Assembly: GCF_000696225.1 (NCBI RefSeq)
Contig: NZ_BAWN01000009.1
Location: 1-64,000, forward strand
Direction: 5' to 3'
Origin: Serpentinimonas barnesii
Lineage (GTDB): Bacteria > Pseudomonadota > Gammaproteobacteria > Burkholderiales > Burkholderiaceae_C
Length of the DNA stretch: 64,000 nucleotides
Below are positions 10,421-18,116 of the stretch, one piece after another (position 1 is the stretch's first letter; the number at the start of each line of letters is the position of its first letter). A model generated the notes under the pieces. That model made no database searches and was not told the DNA's origin. It was given only the letters and a program-made list of their open reading frames with translations. The position numbers and the translations under genes were made by a program.

Positions 10421-11086
10421 TTAGTTGGCCACCTCGCGGTTCACCGGCGACTCCGGGTCGAGCAACAAAGCCATGACATGGCGCATCTGGTCTTGAGTCA
10501 GGATGCCCTTGTGCCCGGCGCGCGGCATCTGGGAGCAAGCGTTGTAGGCGCGCGGGTTGGACAGCTTGCCCCAAGTGTATTCCACGATCGGACGCGCCTC
10601 GGGGCTGTTGGGGTCGGTGACGCCGCGCAAGCGGCCGTAGTTGAGCAGGCTGGGCCCCAAGGTGCCGAACGAAATTTCTGCCTTGGTGATCTGGTGGCAG
10701 TTGAAGCAGTTGCCACCACTGGCGGCCGTCGCGACATCGGTCCAAGTCAGGCCGCGACCACTTTGCGCAATCAGTTCGCCTTCGCGCCAGTCACCCAGAA
10801 AACGTCCGTCGGCTGGGGGCACGATGGTTTTCATCTGCGCGGCCTGAATCGCTTGAGCGGTTTTGTCGTCGAGTTGCTGGCCGGCCACTTCGGCCTGCGC
10901 ACACAAGTCATTGGCCTGATCGGGGTTAAGCCTATCCATGGTGGCAATGCCACGCGCCACAAATGAATTTTTCATCATTTCCTGCGCCATGCGGTCGTAA
11001 TCGGCCGCGGTGGGCTGAACCGAGCAAGAGGGCAAGGCCAGCAGAACAAAAGGGGCGCTCAAGGCCAAGAGCAGGGATTTATTCAT
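10421..11086 (-). CDS. soxX: Sulfur oxidation c-type cytochrome SoxX
   Basis: 221 aa. Mono-haem subunit of the periplasmic SoxAX cytochrome that couples thiosulfate to the SoxYZ carrier. The N terminus is a lipoprotein-like signal (LLALSAPFVLLALPSC, lipobox Cys21). The haem motif is CFNCH (Cys127, Cys130, His131). The C-terminal segment has YTWGKLSNPRAYNACSQMPRAGHKG, where the Met fits the usual axial ligand. It lies 15 bp after soxA on the same strand, so the two are one transcript. No soxYZ, soxB or soxCD lies next to them here. Confidence 0.9.
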   Translation of the reverse strand: MNKSLLLALSAPFVLLALPSCSVQPTAADYDRMAQEMMKNSFVARGIATMDRLNPDQANDLCAQAEVAGQQLDDKTAQAIQAAQMKTIVPPADGRFLGDWREGELIAQSGRGLTWTDVATAASGGNCFNCHQITKAEISFGTLGPSLLNYGRLRGVTDPNSPEARPIVEYTWGKLSNPRAYNACSQMPRAGHKGILTQDQMRHVMALLLDPESPVNREVAN

Positions 11087-11101
11087 GGTCTATGGCTCCA
11101 A

Positions 11102-11932
11102 TTAGCGTTTGATGGTGGGAATGGCGGACGCAGCCCCTTTGGCATTGACTCCCATATAGACGCTCAGCGCAATCGTGACATCGCTGGCAAATTTGGGTTC
11201 GGGCCAGCGCATTTGCCTGAAACAGTCGTGCAGGCGGTGCTGCATGCTCCACATCTGCCCGTTTGACACCCGGTACGCCGGCCAAGCAGCAAAGCCGACT
11301 CCGTCGCCGGGGTTGCCCGTTAGGTTGGGCAGCTCTTGCAGCCGTATGCGTTTGCCATCCACGCCGTGACAGGTGGCGCAGGAGAAATCGTGCGTGCCAG
11401 CGCGCCAGAAAAAGGCACGCTTGCCCAGTTCGTACATGGTGCGTTCGGCCTGGTGCGCTTGCGGCACATTGAAGCGCATGCCTTTGGATTCGGATGCCAC
11501 CCAAGTCGCCATCGCCACCACGTTGGCGGTCTCACCGCGCAGATAACCGCGAGAACTCACCTCGCGGTCTGTGTCAATACCCTGCAGGGTTTGCATGCAA
11601 GTGAGGATGCGGCTTTCCAAATCTTGCACCCGCCCGGTATCGGCAAAGAAGCGCGGCAACTCGACAAAAGCCCCCTTGATGACGCCGGGCCCTTTGCCCA
11701 AGTCGCAACGCTCCAGCGAGGCATTGCGGGGGCCGCGCGCGGTGCGCCACAACTCTTCGCCTTTCATCATATACAGCTCGGCGGGATTGCCGTCGGCCAG
11801 CATTTCGCGGTATTCGGCGATGCCGTCTTGGATGCTCGGAGCCGGGGCTTGCGCCTGCGCCAGCGCAAAACCGGCCACACCCAAAGCCGCAACTGCACCC
11901 AAGGCAGCCGCCATTCGAATTCTATTTTTCAT
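11102..11932 (-). CDS. soxA: Sulfur oxidation c-type cytochrome SoxA, mono-haem type
   Basis: 276 aa from ATG at 11932, chosen because AGGAG lies 8 bases upstream; an in-frame ATG at 11938 is too close to that site. A Sec signal ends at about ALAQAQA. The single haem motif is CATCH (Cys185-His189). The N-terminal domain keeps two lone cysteines (Cys76 in SLERC, Cys112 in ILTC) with no CxxCH, the pattern of mono-haem SoxA proteins in which the first haem is replaced by a disulfide. Cys237 in MQHRLHDCFRQ matches the cysteine that ligates the active-site haem, often as a persulfide. It is the catalytic partner of soxX downstream. Confidence 0.9.
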   Translation of the reverse strand: MKNRIRMAAALGAVAALGVAGFALAQAQAPAPSIQDGIAEYREMLADGNPAELYMMKGEELWRTARGPRNASLERCDLGKGPGVIKGAFVELPRFFADTGRVQDLESRILTCMQTLQGIDTDREVSSRGYLRGETANVVAMATWVASESKGMRFNVPQAHQAERTMYELGKRAFFWRAGTHDFSCATCHGVDGKRIRLQELPNLTGNPGDGVGFAAWPAYRVSNGQMWSMQHRLHDCFRQMRWPEPKFASDVTIALSVYMGVNAKGAASAIPTIKR

Positions 11933-11951
11933 CTGCATGTCTCCTGTTTGT

Positions 11952-12001
11952 CGTGAAAATTTCACGTTCTCCTGCTACGCAGTTGGAGCTTAGCGGCTCC
12001 A
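11952..12001. promoter_or_regulatory. Two inverted repeats upstream of soxA
   Basis: The soxA leader holds a perfect 7-1-7 palindrome (CGTGAAA-A-TTTCACG, 11952-11966) and, 17 bp further from the gene, a perfect 6-6-6 inverted repeat (TGGAGC...GCTCCA, 11984-12001). Both sit where an operator or leader hairpin would lie. A regulator such as SoxR (ArsR family) is a candidate, but nothing in the sequence names one. An AT-rich patch at about 12035-12058 could hold the promoter. Confidence 0.4.
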
Positions 12002-12144
12002 GCAGAGCGGCGCCATTGGTGGAAACACCAAATGCAGATATGCTTATAACATTATTGAGTGGCGGGTTATTGCCTGCGGAGCCTCTTTTAGGAGGTGGGG
12101 CAAAGTCCGGCCCGCCTAGCAGCCACAAAAAAGCAACAATGGGC

Positions 12145-12759
12145 TCACTTGACGAGCGCCAGCACCTCGCGAAACTGCGGGTGCTCGCAGTGCTGCAGCC
12201 ACTCGAACAGCACCATTTCGCTTGTCACCAGCTCGACGCCGTTGTTGGCCAAGCGGTCGAAGGCGGCGTCGCGGTCGCGCTCGCGCCGCGAGCCACAGGC
12301 GTCGGTCACCACCCAAACCTCAAACTCCTGCTCCAGCAGGCCGAGCGCGCTTTGCAGCAGGCACACATGGGTTTCGCAGCCGGCGATGAGCACGGTTTGG
12401 CGCTCGGGCTCGGGCGCGGCGGCGGGTTTTTGCAGGTGCTTGGGCAGGCTGCGCGCGTTGCCCGCCGGTTTGGGCGCCGGCCGCGCGGGCGGGCGCAGCG
12501 CATCCAGCAGGCCCGATTCGCAGGCGCTGAAATGCATTTTGCTGAAGGTTTGCTGGCACAATGCGCTCAACTCGGGTGCGTTGGGCCCTAGGCGGCTGGG
12601 GTTTTGCTCTGTGCCCCAGACCGGCACACCCAGCAAGCGGGCGGCACGCGCCAGCAGCACGGCACGCGCCAGCACCTCGTCGGCGTGGCCGATCACCGGC
12701 ATCAGCTTGGCCTGGTAGTCCACCAGCACCAGTTGGCAATCATCAAGGTCGAGCAGCAT
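12145..12759 (-). CDS. Isochorismatase-family cysteine hydrolase
   Basis: 204 aa. The family triad is visible: Asp14 in VLVDYQAKLMP and the nucleophile Cys in VLIAGCETHVCLLQSALGLL. GTEQNPSRLG and TFSKMHFSACE (with the likely catalytic Lys) fit the YcaC-like group of small cysteine hydrolases. An inserted Pro/Ala-rich stretch (RPPARPAPKPAGNARSLPKHL) lies between the Lys and Cys regions. The substrate cannot be assigned. Divergent from the NlpC/P60 gene and upstream of the soxA leader on the same strand. Confidence 0.85.
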   Translation of the reverse strand: MLLDLDDCQLVLVDYQAKLMPVIGHADEVLARAVLLARAARLLGVPVWGTEQNPSRLGPNAPELSALCQQTFSKMHFSACESGLLDALRPPARPAPKPAGNARSLPKHLQKPAAAPEPERQTVLIAGCETHVCLLQSALGLLEQEFEVWVVTDACGSRRERDRDAAFDRLANNGVELVTSEMVLFEWLQHCEHPQFREVLALVK

Positions 12760-12843
12760 GGTAACGGTCTCCGTCAGCGGATTACTTCAAATTTGGATCA
12801 CAAGCCATTGACAGCACGAAGTTTTGCTTATATTCTGCAAGCC

Positions 12844-13548
12844 ATGAGCCGAATCAACGCGTGCAACACCCTTCGTGCCCAGGCGGTGTGTCGTCTGGCC
12901 ACCGTGGCCGTGTGGGCTGCCCTGATTGTGCCCGCACCGGCTCACGCCACCGATGCCTTGGCCGATTTTTTGCAGCAACAGGGTTTGGCAACCCCTGCCA
13001 GCGCCCCCTTCGATCCCGCAGCGCCTGCCGCCGACCTGCATGATCCCAACGCCGTACCTAAGGCGGTGGCGCCCCAAGCGGCTGCCAGTGCAGACCGCCC
13101 CGAACGGCCCTTGCACTCCAGCTTGGTGGTGCATGCGCTGGGTTTTCTGGGGGTGCCCTATCAGCTTGGCGGCAACAATGCCGAAGAAGGCTTCGATTGC
13201 AGCGGCTTCGTGCAGGCGGCGTTTCGCCAGGTGATGGGCTTGCAACTGCCGCGCATCTCGCGCGAGCAGGCCCGCGCCACTGCCCCGATTGAGCGCAGCG
13301 AGCTGGCACCCGGTGATCTGGTGTTTTTCAACACCCTGGGGCGGCGCTACAGCCACGTGGGCATCTACATCGGCGAGAGCCGCTTCGTGCATTCGCCGCG
13401 CAGCGGCGCGCGCATCCGCATCGAGCGCATGGACCTGCGCTACTGGACCACGCGCTTCAACGGCGCGCGCCGGGTGGCGGCCGATGCAGCCACGACGGCC
13501 CGCACGCCCGCTGCGCCCTTGCAGGCCGAGCGGCTGGCGCAGCGCTAA
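12844..13548 (+). CDS. Secreted NlpC/P60 (C40) peptidoglycan peptidase
   Basis: 234 aa with a signal peptide (VCRLATVAVWAALIVPAPAHA), a linker of about 80 residues rich in Ala and Pro, and an NlpC/P60 domain. The catalytic Cys is in GFDCSGFVQAAF and the His in YSHVGIYIGES, with LGGNNAEE just before the Cys. Such enzymes cut peptide stems of the cell wall, usually at D-Glu-diaminopimelate bonds, which is inferred from the family. The frame is open upstream to 12604, but the signal peptide fixes the ATG at 12844. A strong terminator follows. Confidence 0.9.
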   Translation: MSRINACNTLRAQAVCRLATVAVWAALIVPAPAHATDALADFLQQQGLATPASAPFDPAAPAADLHDPNAVPKAVAPQAAASADRPERPLHSSLVVHALGFLGVPYQLGGNNAEEGFDCSGFVQAAFRQVMGLQLPRISREQARATAPIERSELAPGDLVFFNTLGRRYSHVGIYIGESRFVHSPRSGARIRIERMDLRYWTTRFNGARRVAADAATTARTPAAPLQAERLAQR

Positions 13549-13604
13549 GCGCGCAGCGCACCCACCCCCACCCCCAATGCGCCCCTGCGCCACCCGCGCA
13601 TAAA

Positions 13605-13626
13605 AAAACCGCCCGCAGGCGGTTTT
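13605..13626. terminator. Rho-independent terminator between convergent genes
   Basis: A perfect 9-bp stem AAAACCGCC / GGCGGTTTT around a CGCA loop. The A-run on the left and T-run on the right allow it to work in both directions. It ends the NlpC/P60 gene on plus and the DUF465 gene on minus. Confidence 0.85.
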
Positions 13627-13663
13627 CTGGCACGGGTGGTCAGGCGGTTATGGCCTGACCAGA

Positions 13664-13891
13664 TCAGGCGGTGCGGGCGGCGTCGGCCATCTTGAGCACC
13701 ACGTACAGCTCGTCTTTGAGGCGCAGCTTTTCTTTTTTCAGCGTTTCAATCTGATCGTGGCTGCCGGACGTGATGCCAGCTTCCATGTTCTTGATGGTGT
13801 GATCGAGTTCGTTGTGCTTCTCGAACAGGCGGCTGAAGTGGTGGTCGCTCACTTTGAGCTCGGAGATCAAATCGCGGTACTCAGGAAACAT
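13664..13891 (-). CDS. YdcH-like DUF465 protein
   Basis: 75 aa, highly charged and probably helical. The DUF465 pattern is clear: FPEYRDLISELK, then HHFSRLFEKHNELDHTIKNME, then IETLKKEKLRLKDELYVVLK. Members are small alpha-helical hairpin proteins of unknown function. Its start is about 70 bp downstream (on minus) of the decarboxylase stop at 13966, and it ends at the shared terminator. Confidence 0.88.
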   Translation of the reverse strand: MFPEYRDLISELKVSDHHFSRLFEKHNELDHTIKNMEAGITSGSHDQIETLKKEKLRLKDELYVVLKMADAARTA

Positions 13892-13965
13892 GCTTACTCC
13901 TTATCGTTGAAAAATGCTTGACTGGGCCACGCGGTCGCAGCTTCAGCGTCTACTGTAACCCAGAG

Positions 13966-16260
13966 TCAGGGCGCTTTGACGCAGTCGGCAAAGTAGGCGT
14001 TGCGCCCGTCTGCGCCCTGCTCCACCACCAGGCCGTGGATGTCGGTCTCGAAGCCGGGGCACTGCAAGGCGAAGTCGCGCGCAAACTTGAGGTAATCTAC
14101 GATGCGGCGGTTGAACACCTCGCCCGGTATCAGCAGCGGAATGCCGGGCGGGTACGGGGTGATGAGCGCGGTGGTGATGCGCCCTTCCAGCGCATCGATC
14201 GGCACCCGCTCGGTGCGGCGGCGGGCGATCTGGGCAAAGGCGTCGCTGGGCTTCATGGCCGGGGTCAGGTCGCTCAGGTACATCTCGGTGGTCAGGCGCG
14301 CGATGTCGGACTTGGCGTAGAGCTCGTGCACCATTTGGCACAGGTCGCGCAGCCCCATTTTTTCGTAGCGGCGCTGCTTTTGGCAGAACTCGGGCATGGT
14401 GCGCCACAGCGGGTGGTTGCGGTCGTAGTCGTCCTTGAACTGCTGCAAGGCGGTGAGCAGGGTGTTCCAGCGGCCCTTGGTGATGCCGATGGTGAACATG
14501 ATGAAAAAGCTGTAGAGGCCGGTTTTTTCTACCACCACGCCGTGCTCGGCCAGGTATTTGGTGACGATGCTGGCCGGAATGCCGCTGGCGGCAAAGTCGC
14601 CCTTCATGTTCAGCCCCGGCGTGAGCAAGGTGGCCTTGATCGGGTCCAGCATATTGAAGCCCGGCGCCATGTCGCCAAAGCCGTGCCAGGCGTCGCCACC
14701 GCGCAGCAGCGGCTGGCCATCGGGGGTGGTGCGCTGCAAAATCCAGTCGTGGGCGCGGCCCACGCCCTCTTCGGCCAGCGCCTCGGGGCCCCAGACCTGG
14801 AACCACCACTCGTCGTCGCCAAACTCGGCATCGACCTTGCGCATGGCGCGCCGGAAATCGAGCGCCTCGGCAATGCTTTCTTCCACCAGCGCGGTGCCAC
14901 CGGGCGGCTCCATCATGGCGGCGGCCACGTCGCAACTGGCAATGATGCTGTACTGCGGGCTGGTGCTGGTGTGCATCAGGTAGGCCTCGTTGAACAGGTG
15001 CCGGTCCAGCGGCGTGCTCTGCGAGTCTTGCACCAGCACGTGGCTGGCTTGGCTGATGCCCGCCAGCAGCTTGTGAATGCTCTGGGTGGAATAGACCACC
15101 GAATGCTGCGGCCGCCCGCGCTTGCGCCCCATGGCGTGGAAGGTGCCGTAAAAGGGGTGAAAGGCCGCGTGCGGCAGCCAGGCTTCGTCAAAGTGCAGGT
15201 TGTCCACGTAGCCGTCGAGCATCTGCTTGATGACTTCGGTGTTGTAGAGCACGCCGTCGTAGGTGGACTGCGTGAGCGTGAGGATGCGCGGCTTGACCGC
15301 CTGCGCATCGACCCCGGTCAGCAGCGGGTGCGCTTCGATTTTGGCGCGGATCGCGTCGGGCTCGAACTCGCTTTGCGGAATCGGGCCGATGATGCCCCAG
15401 TGGTTGCGCGTGGGTTTGAGGAACACCGGAATCGATCCGGTCATGATGATGCTGTGCAGCACCGACTTGTGGCAGTTGCGGTCCACCAGCACCACATCGC
15501 CCGGTGCCACGGTGTGGTGCCAGACCATCTTGTTGCTGGTGCTGGTGCCGTTGGTGACGAAAAAGCAGTGGTCGGCGTTGAAAATGCGCGCCGCGTTGCG
15601 CTCGCTCTCGCCAATGGCGCCGTTGTGGTCCAGCAACTGCCCGAGCTCTTCGACCGAGTTGCAGACGTCGGCGCGCAGCATGTTTTCGCCAAAGAACTGG
15701 TGAAACATTTGCCCCACGGGCGACTTGAGAAACGCCACCCCGCCCGAGTGGCCGGGGCAGTGCCAACTGTAGGAGCCGTTTTCGGCGTAGTCGAGCAGCG
15801 CCTTGAAAAAGGGCGGCTGGATGCCCTCTAGGTAGCTTTTGGCCTCGCGGATGAGGTGGCGCGCCACGAACTCGGGCGTGTCCTCAAACATGTGGATGAA
15901 GCCGTGCAGCTCGCGCAAAATGGCGTTGGGCAGGTGTCGGCTGGTCTTGGTTTCGCCGTAGATGTAGATCGGCACATCGGCATTTTTGCGCCGCACCTCG
16001 TCGATGAAGTGGCGCAGATTGAGCACCGCCGGGTCCAGGTCTGGGCCGGGGGTGAATTCCTCGTCGTCGATCGACAAAATAAAGGCGCTGGCGCGGCTTT
16101 GCTGCTGCGCAAACTGCGACAAGTCGCCGTAGCTGGTGACGCCGACGACCTCGAAGCCCTCGCTCTCGATGGCTTGCGCCAGCGCACGAATGCCCAGACC
16201 CGAGGTGTTTTCGGAGCGAAAGTCTTCGTCGATGATGACGATGGGAAAGCGAAATTTCAT
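13966..16260 (-). CDS. Arginine/lysine/ornithine decarboxylase (biodegradative type)
   Basis: 764 aa, the length of the fold-I group that includes AdiA, CadA/LdcC and SpeF. The N-terminal wing domain is response-regulator-like (FPIVIIDEDFRSE...). The PLP domain has WHCPGHSGG, FVTNGTSTSNKMV, DRNCHKSVLHS, the Asp-containing FDEAW and the Schiff-base Lys in STQSIHKLLAG. The C-terminal domain includes ITPYPPGIPLLIPGE. Which amino acid is used cannot be told by eye; homologues in Burkholderiales are usually annotated as lysine or arginine decarboxylases. It yields a polyamine or diamine and consumes a proton, so roles in acid response or polyamine supply are both possible. Confidence 0.92.
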   Translation of the reverse strand: MKFRFPIVIIDEDFRSENTSGLGIRALAQAIESEGFEVVGVTSYGDLSQFAQQQSRASAFILSIDDEEFTPGPDLDPAVLNLRHFIDEVRRKNADVPIYIYGETKTSRHLPNAILRELHGFIHMFEDTPEFVARHLIREAKSYLEGIQPPFFKALLDYAENGSYSWHCPGHSGGVAFLKSPVGQMFHQFFGENMLRADVCNSVEELGQLLDHNGAIGESERNAARIFNADHCFFVTNGTSTSNKMVWHHTVAPGDVVLVDRNCHKSVLHSIIMTGSIPVFLKPTRNHWGIIGPIPQSEFEPDAIRAKIEAHPLLTGVDAQAVKPRILTLTQSTYDGVLYNTEVIKQMLDGYVDNLHFDEAWLPHAAFHPFYGTFHAMGRKRGRPQHSVVYSTQSIHKLLAGISQASHVLVQDSQSTPLDRHLFNEAYLMHTSTSPQYSIIASCDVAAAMMEPPGGTALVEESIAEALDFRRAMRKVDAEFGDDEWWFQVWGPEALAEEGVGRAHDWILQRTTPDGQPLLRGGDAWHGFGDMAPGFNMLDPIKATLLTPGLNMKGDFAASGIPASIVTKYLAEHGVVVEKTGLYSFFIMFTIGITKGRWNTLLTALQQFKDDYDRNHPLWRTMPEFCQKQRRYEKMGLRDLCQMVHELYAKSDIARLTTEMYLSDLTPAMKPSDAFAQIARRRTERVPIDALEGRITTALITPYPPGIPLLIPGEVFNRRIVDYLKFARDFALQCPGFETDIHGLVVEQGADGRNAYFADCVKAP

Positions 16261-16392
16261 AGCCCGCTAGTGTAGTGAGGGATTGTGAAAATCCGCTGCC
16301 TTGTGGGCGCCTGGGCCAGCAGATTTTTTTGGCACGCAAGCCCTGCTTGCGTTATGCTGCAAGTCACACATCCACTGCAACCAAGGACGGGC

Positions 16393-16854
16393 ATGACCGA
16401 TTGGACCATTTGGTGGCTGCTTGCGGGCGCTGCCGTGGTGCTGGAACTCTTGACCGGCACCTTCTTTTTGCTCATGCTGGCCGTGGGCTTGGTCGCCGGT
16501 GCGCTGGCGGCGCACGCGGGCCTAGACCTCACCGGCCAATTGCTCAGCGCCGCTGCGGTGGGTGGCGGTGCGGTGGCGCTCTGGCAGCGCTGGCGCGTGC
16601 GCCATCCGGCGCAGCCACAAGCGGGGCACAACCCAGACATCAACCTCGACATCGGCCAGTCGCTCACGGTCGAGCACTGGCGCGCAGACGGCACGGCGCA
16701 GGTGCGCTACCGCGGCGCCGACTGGGCGGTGCAGTTGCAGGGCGACCCGGCCAGTGCCCGGCCCGGGCGTCACACCATCGTCGCTTTGCAGGGCAATACT
16801 TTGCTGCTTAGCCCCAGCGCGGCTGCGCCGCACAGCGAGCACCGCAGCGAATAG
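16393..16854 (+). CDS. NfeD-like membrane protein
   Basis: 153 aa. Two or three N-terminal membrane segments (WTIWWLLAGAAVVLELLTGTFFLLMLAVGLVAGALAAH) are followed by a small soluble beta-barrel (GQSLTVEHWRADGTAQVRYRG...WAVQL), the OB-like NfeD domain. An AAGGA site 5 bases before the ATG supports the start. It precedes the SPFH gene qmcA, the usual partner of short NfeD proteins; the pair is thought to organise membrane microdomains or quality control. Confidence 0.85.
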   Translation: MTDWTIWWLLAGAAVVLELLTGTFFLLMLAVGLVAGALAAHAGLDLTGQLLSAAAVGGGAVALWQRWRVRHPAQPQAGHNPDINLDIGQSLTVEHWRADGTAQVRYRGADWAVQLQGDPASARPGRHTIVALQGNTLLLSPSAAAPHSEHRSE

Positions 16855-16972
16855 CCAGCGAGTAGCGCGCAGCCGACACACATCCCTTGCCCATTCCGGT
16901 GTGGCCCTTGCCGTGATGGCTGTGGCGGCGCTGAGTGGGGCCTGAAACCGCTTTTTTTGAGAGGAAATCTCC

Positions 16973-17893
16973 ATGGAATTCATCGCCCTGGCACTGGTCA
17001 TCGTGGCCATCGTGTTCGTCATCCGCTCCATTCAGGTGGTGCCGCAGCAAAACGCCTGGGTCAAGGAGCGCCTGGGCAAGTACGCCGGCACACTCGGGCC
17101 GGGGCTGAACTTTCTGGTGCCCTTTGTGGACCGGGTGGCCTACAAGCACAGCCTAAAGGAAATCCCGATGGATGTGCCCGAGCAGATCTGCATCACCCGC
17201 GACAACACCCAGCTCAAGGTCGATGGGATTTTGTACTTCCAAGTCACCGACGCCATGCGCGCCAGCTACGGCTCCTCCAACTTCATGATGGGCATCACGC
17301 AACTGGCGCAAACCACGCTGCGCAGCATCATCGGCCGCATGGAGCTCGACAAAACCTTCGAAGAGCGCGACATGATCAACGCCCAGGTGGTCACCGCCGT
17401 CGATGAGGCGGCGCTGAACTGGGGCGTGAAGGTGCTGCGCTACGAGATCAAGGACCTGACCCCGCCGGCCGAAATCCTGCGCTCGATGCAGGCCCAGATC
17501 ACCGCCGAGCGCGAAAAACGCGCCCTCATTGCCGCCTCCGAAGGGCGCAAGCAAGAGCAGATCAACATCGCCAACGGCGAGCGCGAAGCCTCCATCGCCC
17601 GCTCCGAGGGCGAACGCCAGGCCGCCATCAACCTGGCCCAAGGCCAAGCCTCCGCCATTCTGGCCGTGGCCGAAGCCTCGGCGCAAGCCATCGAGCGCAT
17701 CGCGCGCGCCATCCGCACCGAAGGCGGCGAGGCGGCGGTGCAGCTAAAAGTGGCCGAAAAAGCCGTTGAGGCCTACGCCAAGGTGGCCGCCGAGTCCAAC
17801 ACCACGCTGATCGTGCCCTCGAATATGAGCGAAGTCAGCACGCTGATTGGTTCCGCGATGCAGATGGTGCGCACGCTCAAGCCGGGGGCATGA
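16973..17893 (+). CDS. qmcA: SPFH/Band 7 membrane protein (QmcA type)
   Basis: 306 aa. One N-terminal membrane anchor (FIALALVIVAIVFVIRSIQVVP) is followed by a Band 7 domain (ERLGKYAGTLGPGLNFLVPFVDRVAYKHSLKE, FQVTDAMRASYGSSN, RSIIGRMELDKTFEERDMIN). A long charged coiled-coil then repeats Glu/Ala/Arg-rich blocks. An AGAGGAAAT site precedes the ATG. Stomatin-like proteins form membrane rings and are linked to FtsH-type proteolysis. It is paired with the NfeD gene upstream and ends 56 bp before tRNA-Ser. Confidence 0.92.
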   Translation: MEFIALALVIVAIVFVIRSIQVVPQQNAWVKERLGKYAGTLGPGLNFLVPFVDRVAYKHSLKEIPMDVPEQICITRDNTQLKVDGILYFQVTDAMRASYGSSNFMMGITQLAQTTLRSIIGRMELDKTFEERDMINAQVVTAVDEAALNWGVKVLRYEIKDLTPPAEILRSMQAQITAEREKRALIAASEGRKQEQINIANGEREASIARSEGERQAAINLAQGQASAILAVAEASAQAIERIARAIRTEGGEAAVQLKVAEKAVEAYAKVAAESNTTLIVPSNMSEVSTLIGSAMQMVRTLKPGA

Positions 17894-17949
17894 AAGCCGG
17901 GCCGCGGCCCGTGCGTCTGCTGCGGCCAGTGTAGAATCTATGGCTACCC

Positions 17950-18039
17950 GGAGAGATGGATGAGCGGTTTAAGTCGCACGCCTGGAAAGCGTGTGTGGGC
18001 TAACCCCCACCGCGGGTTCGAATCCCGCTCTCTCCGCCA
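17950..18039 (+). tRNA. tRNA-Ser (anticodon GGA)
   Basis: Acceptor arms GGAGAGA (17950-17956) and TCTCTCC (18029-18035) pair, with discriminator G and an encoded CCA. The anticodon stem CACGC/GCGTG (17977-17981 and 17989-17993) holds the loop CTGGAAA with anticodon GGA at 17984-17986. The T arm is CGGGTTCGAATCCCG, and the long variable arm typical of serine tRNAs is present. A TAGAAT box at 17932-17937 may be its -10. The 3' end is the integration site of the element at 18023-20752, which restores the complete tRNA sequence. Confidence 0.95.
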
Positions 18040-18041
18040 AA
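18023..18041 (+). repeat. attL: left 19-bp direct repeat
   Basis: TCCCGCTCTCTCCGCCAAA, the last bases of tRNA-Ser through CCA plus two A. It is identical to 20734-20752. Insertion here leaves the tRNA functional. Confidence 0.9.
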
Positions 18042-18046
18042 ACCAG

Positions 18047-18083
18047 AAAAGCCTTGTAAGTCAATCACTTACAAGGCTTTTTG
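18047..18083 (+). terminator. Strong hairpin terminator just after tRNA-Ser
   Basis: A perfect 14-bp stem (AAAAGCCTTGTAAG / CTTACAAGGCTTTT) with a 7-base loop, followed by T residues. It lies inside the element, immediately after attL. The insertion would have separated the tRNA from its own terminator, so this element-encoded hairpin probably replaces it. Confidence 0.85.
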
Positions 18084-18116
18084 CCTTGAGGGTGGTAGCA
18101 AAAATGGTAGCAAACC

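Noticed and set aside
13918-15831. A 637-codon plus-strand open frame
   Set aside because: It is fully antisense to the decarboxylase gene, which has all family motifs; no recognisable domain and His/Gly/Val-rich composition.
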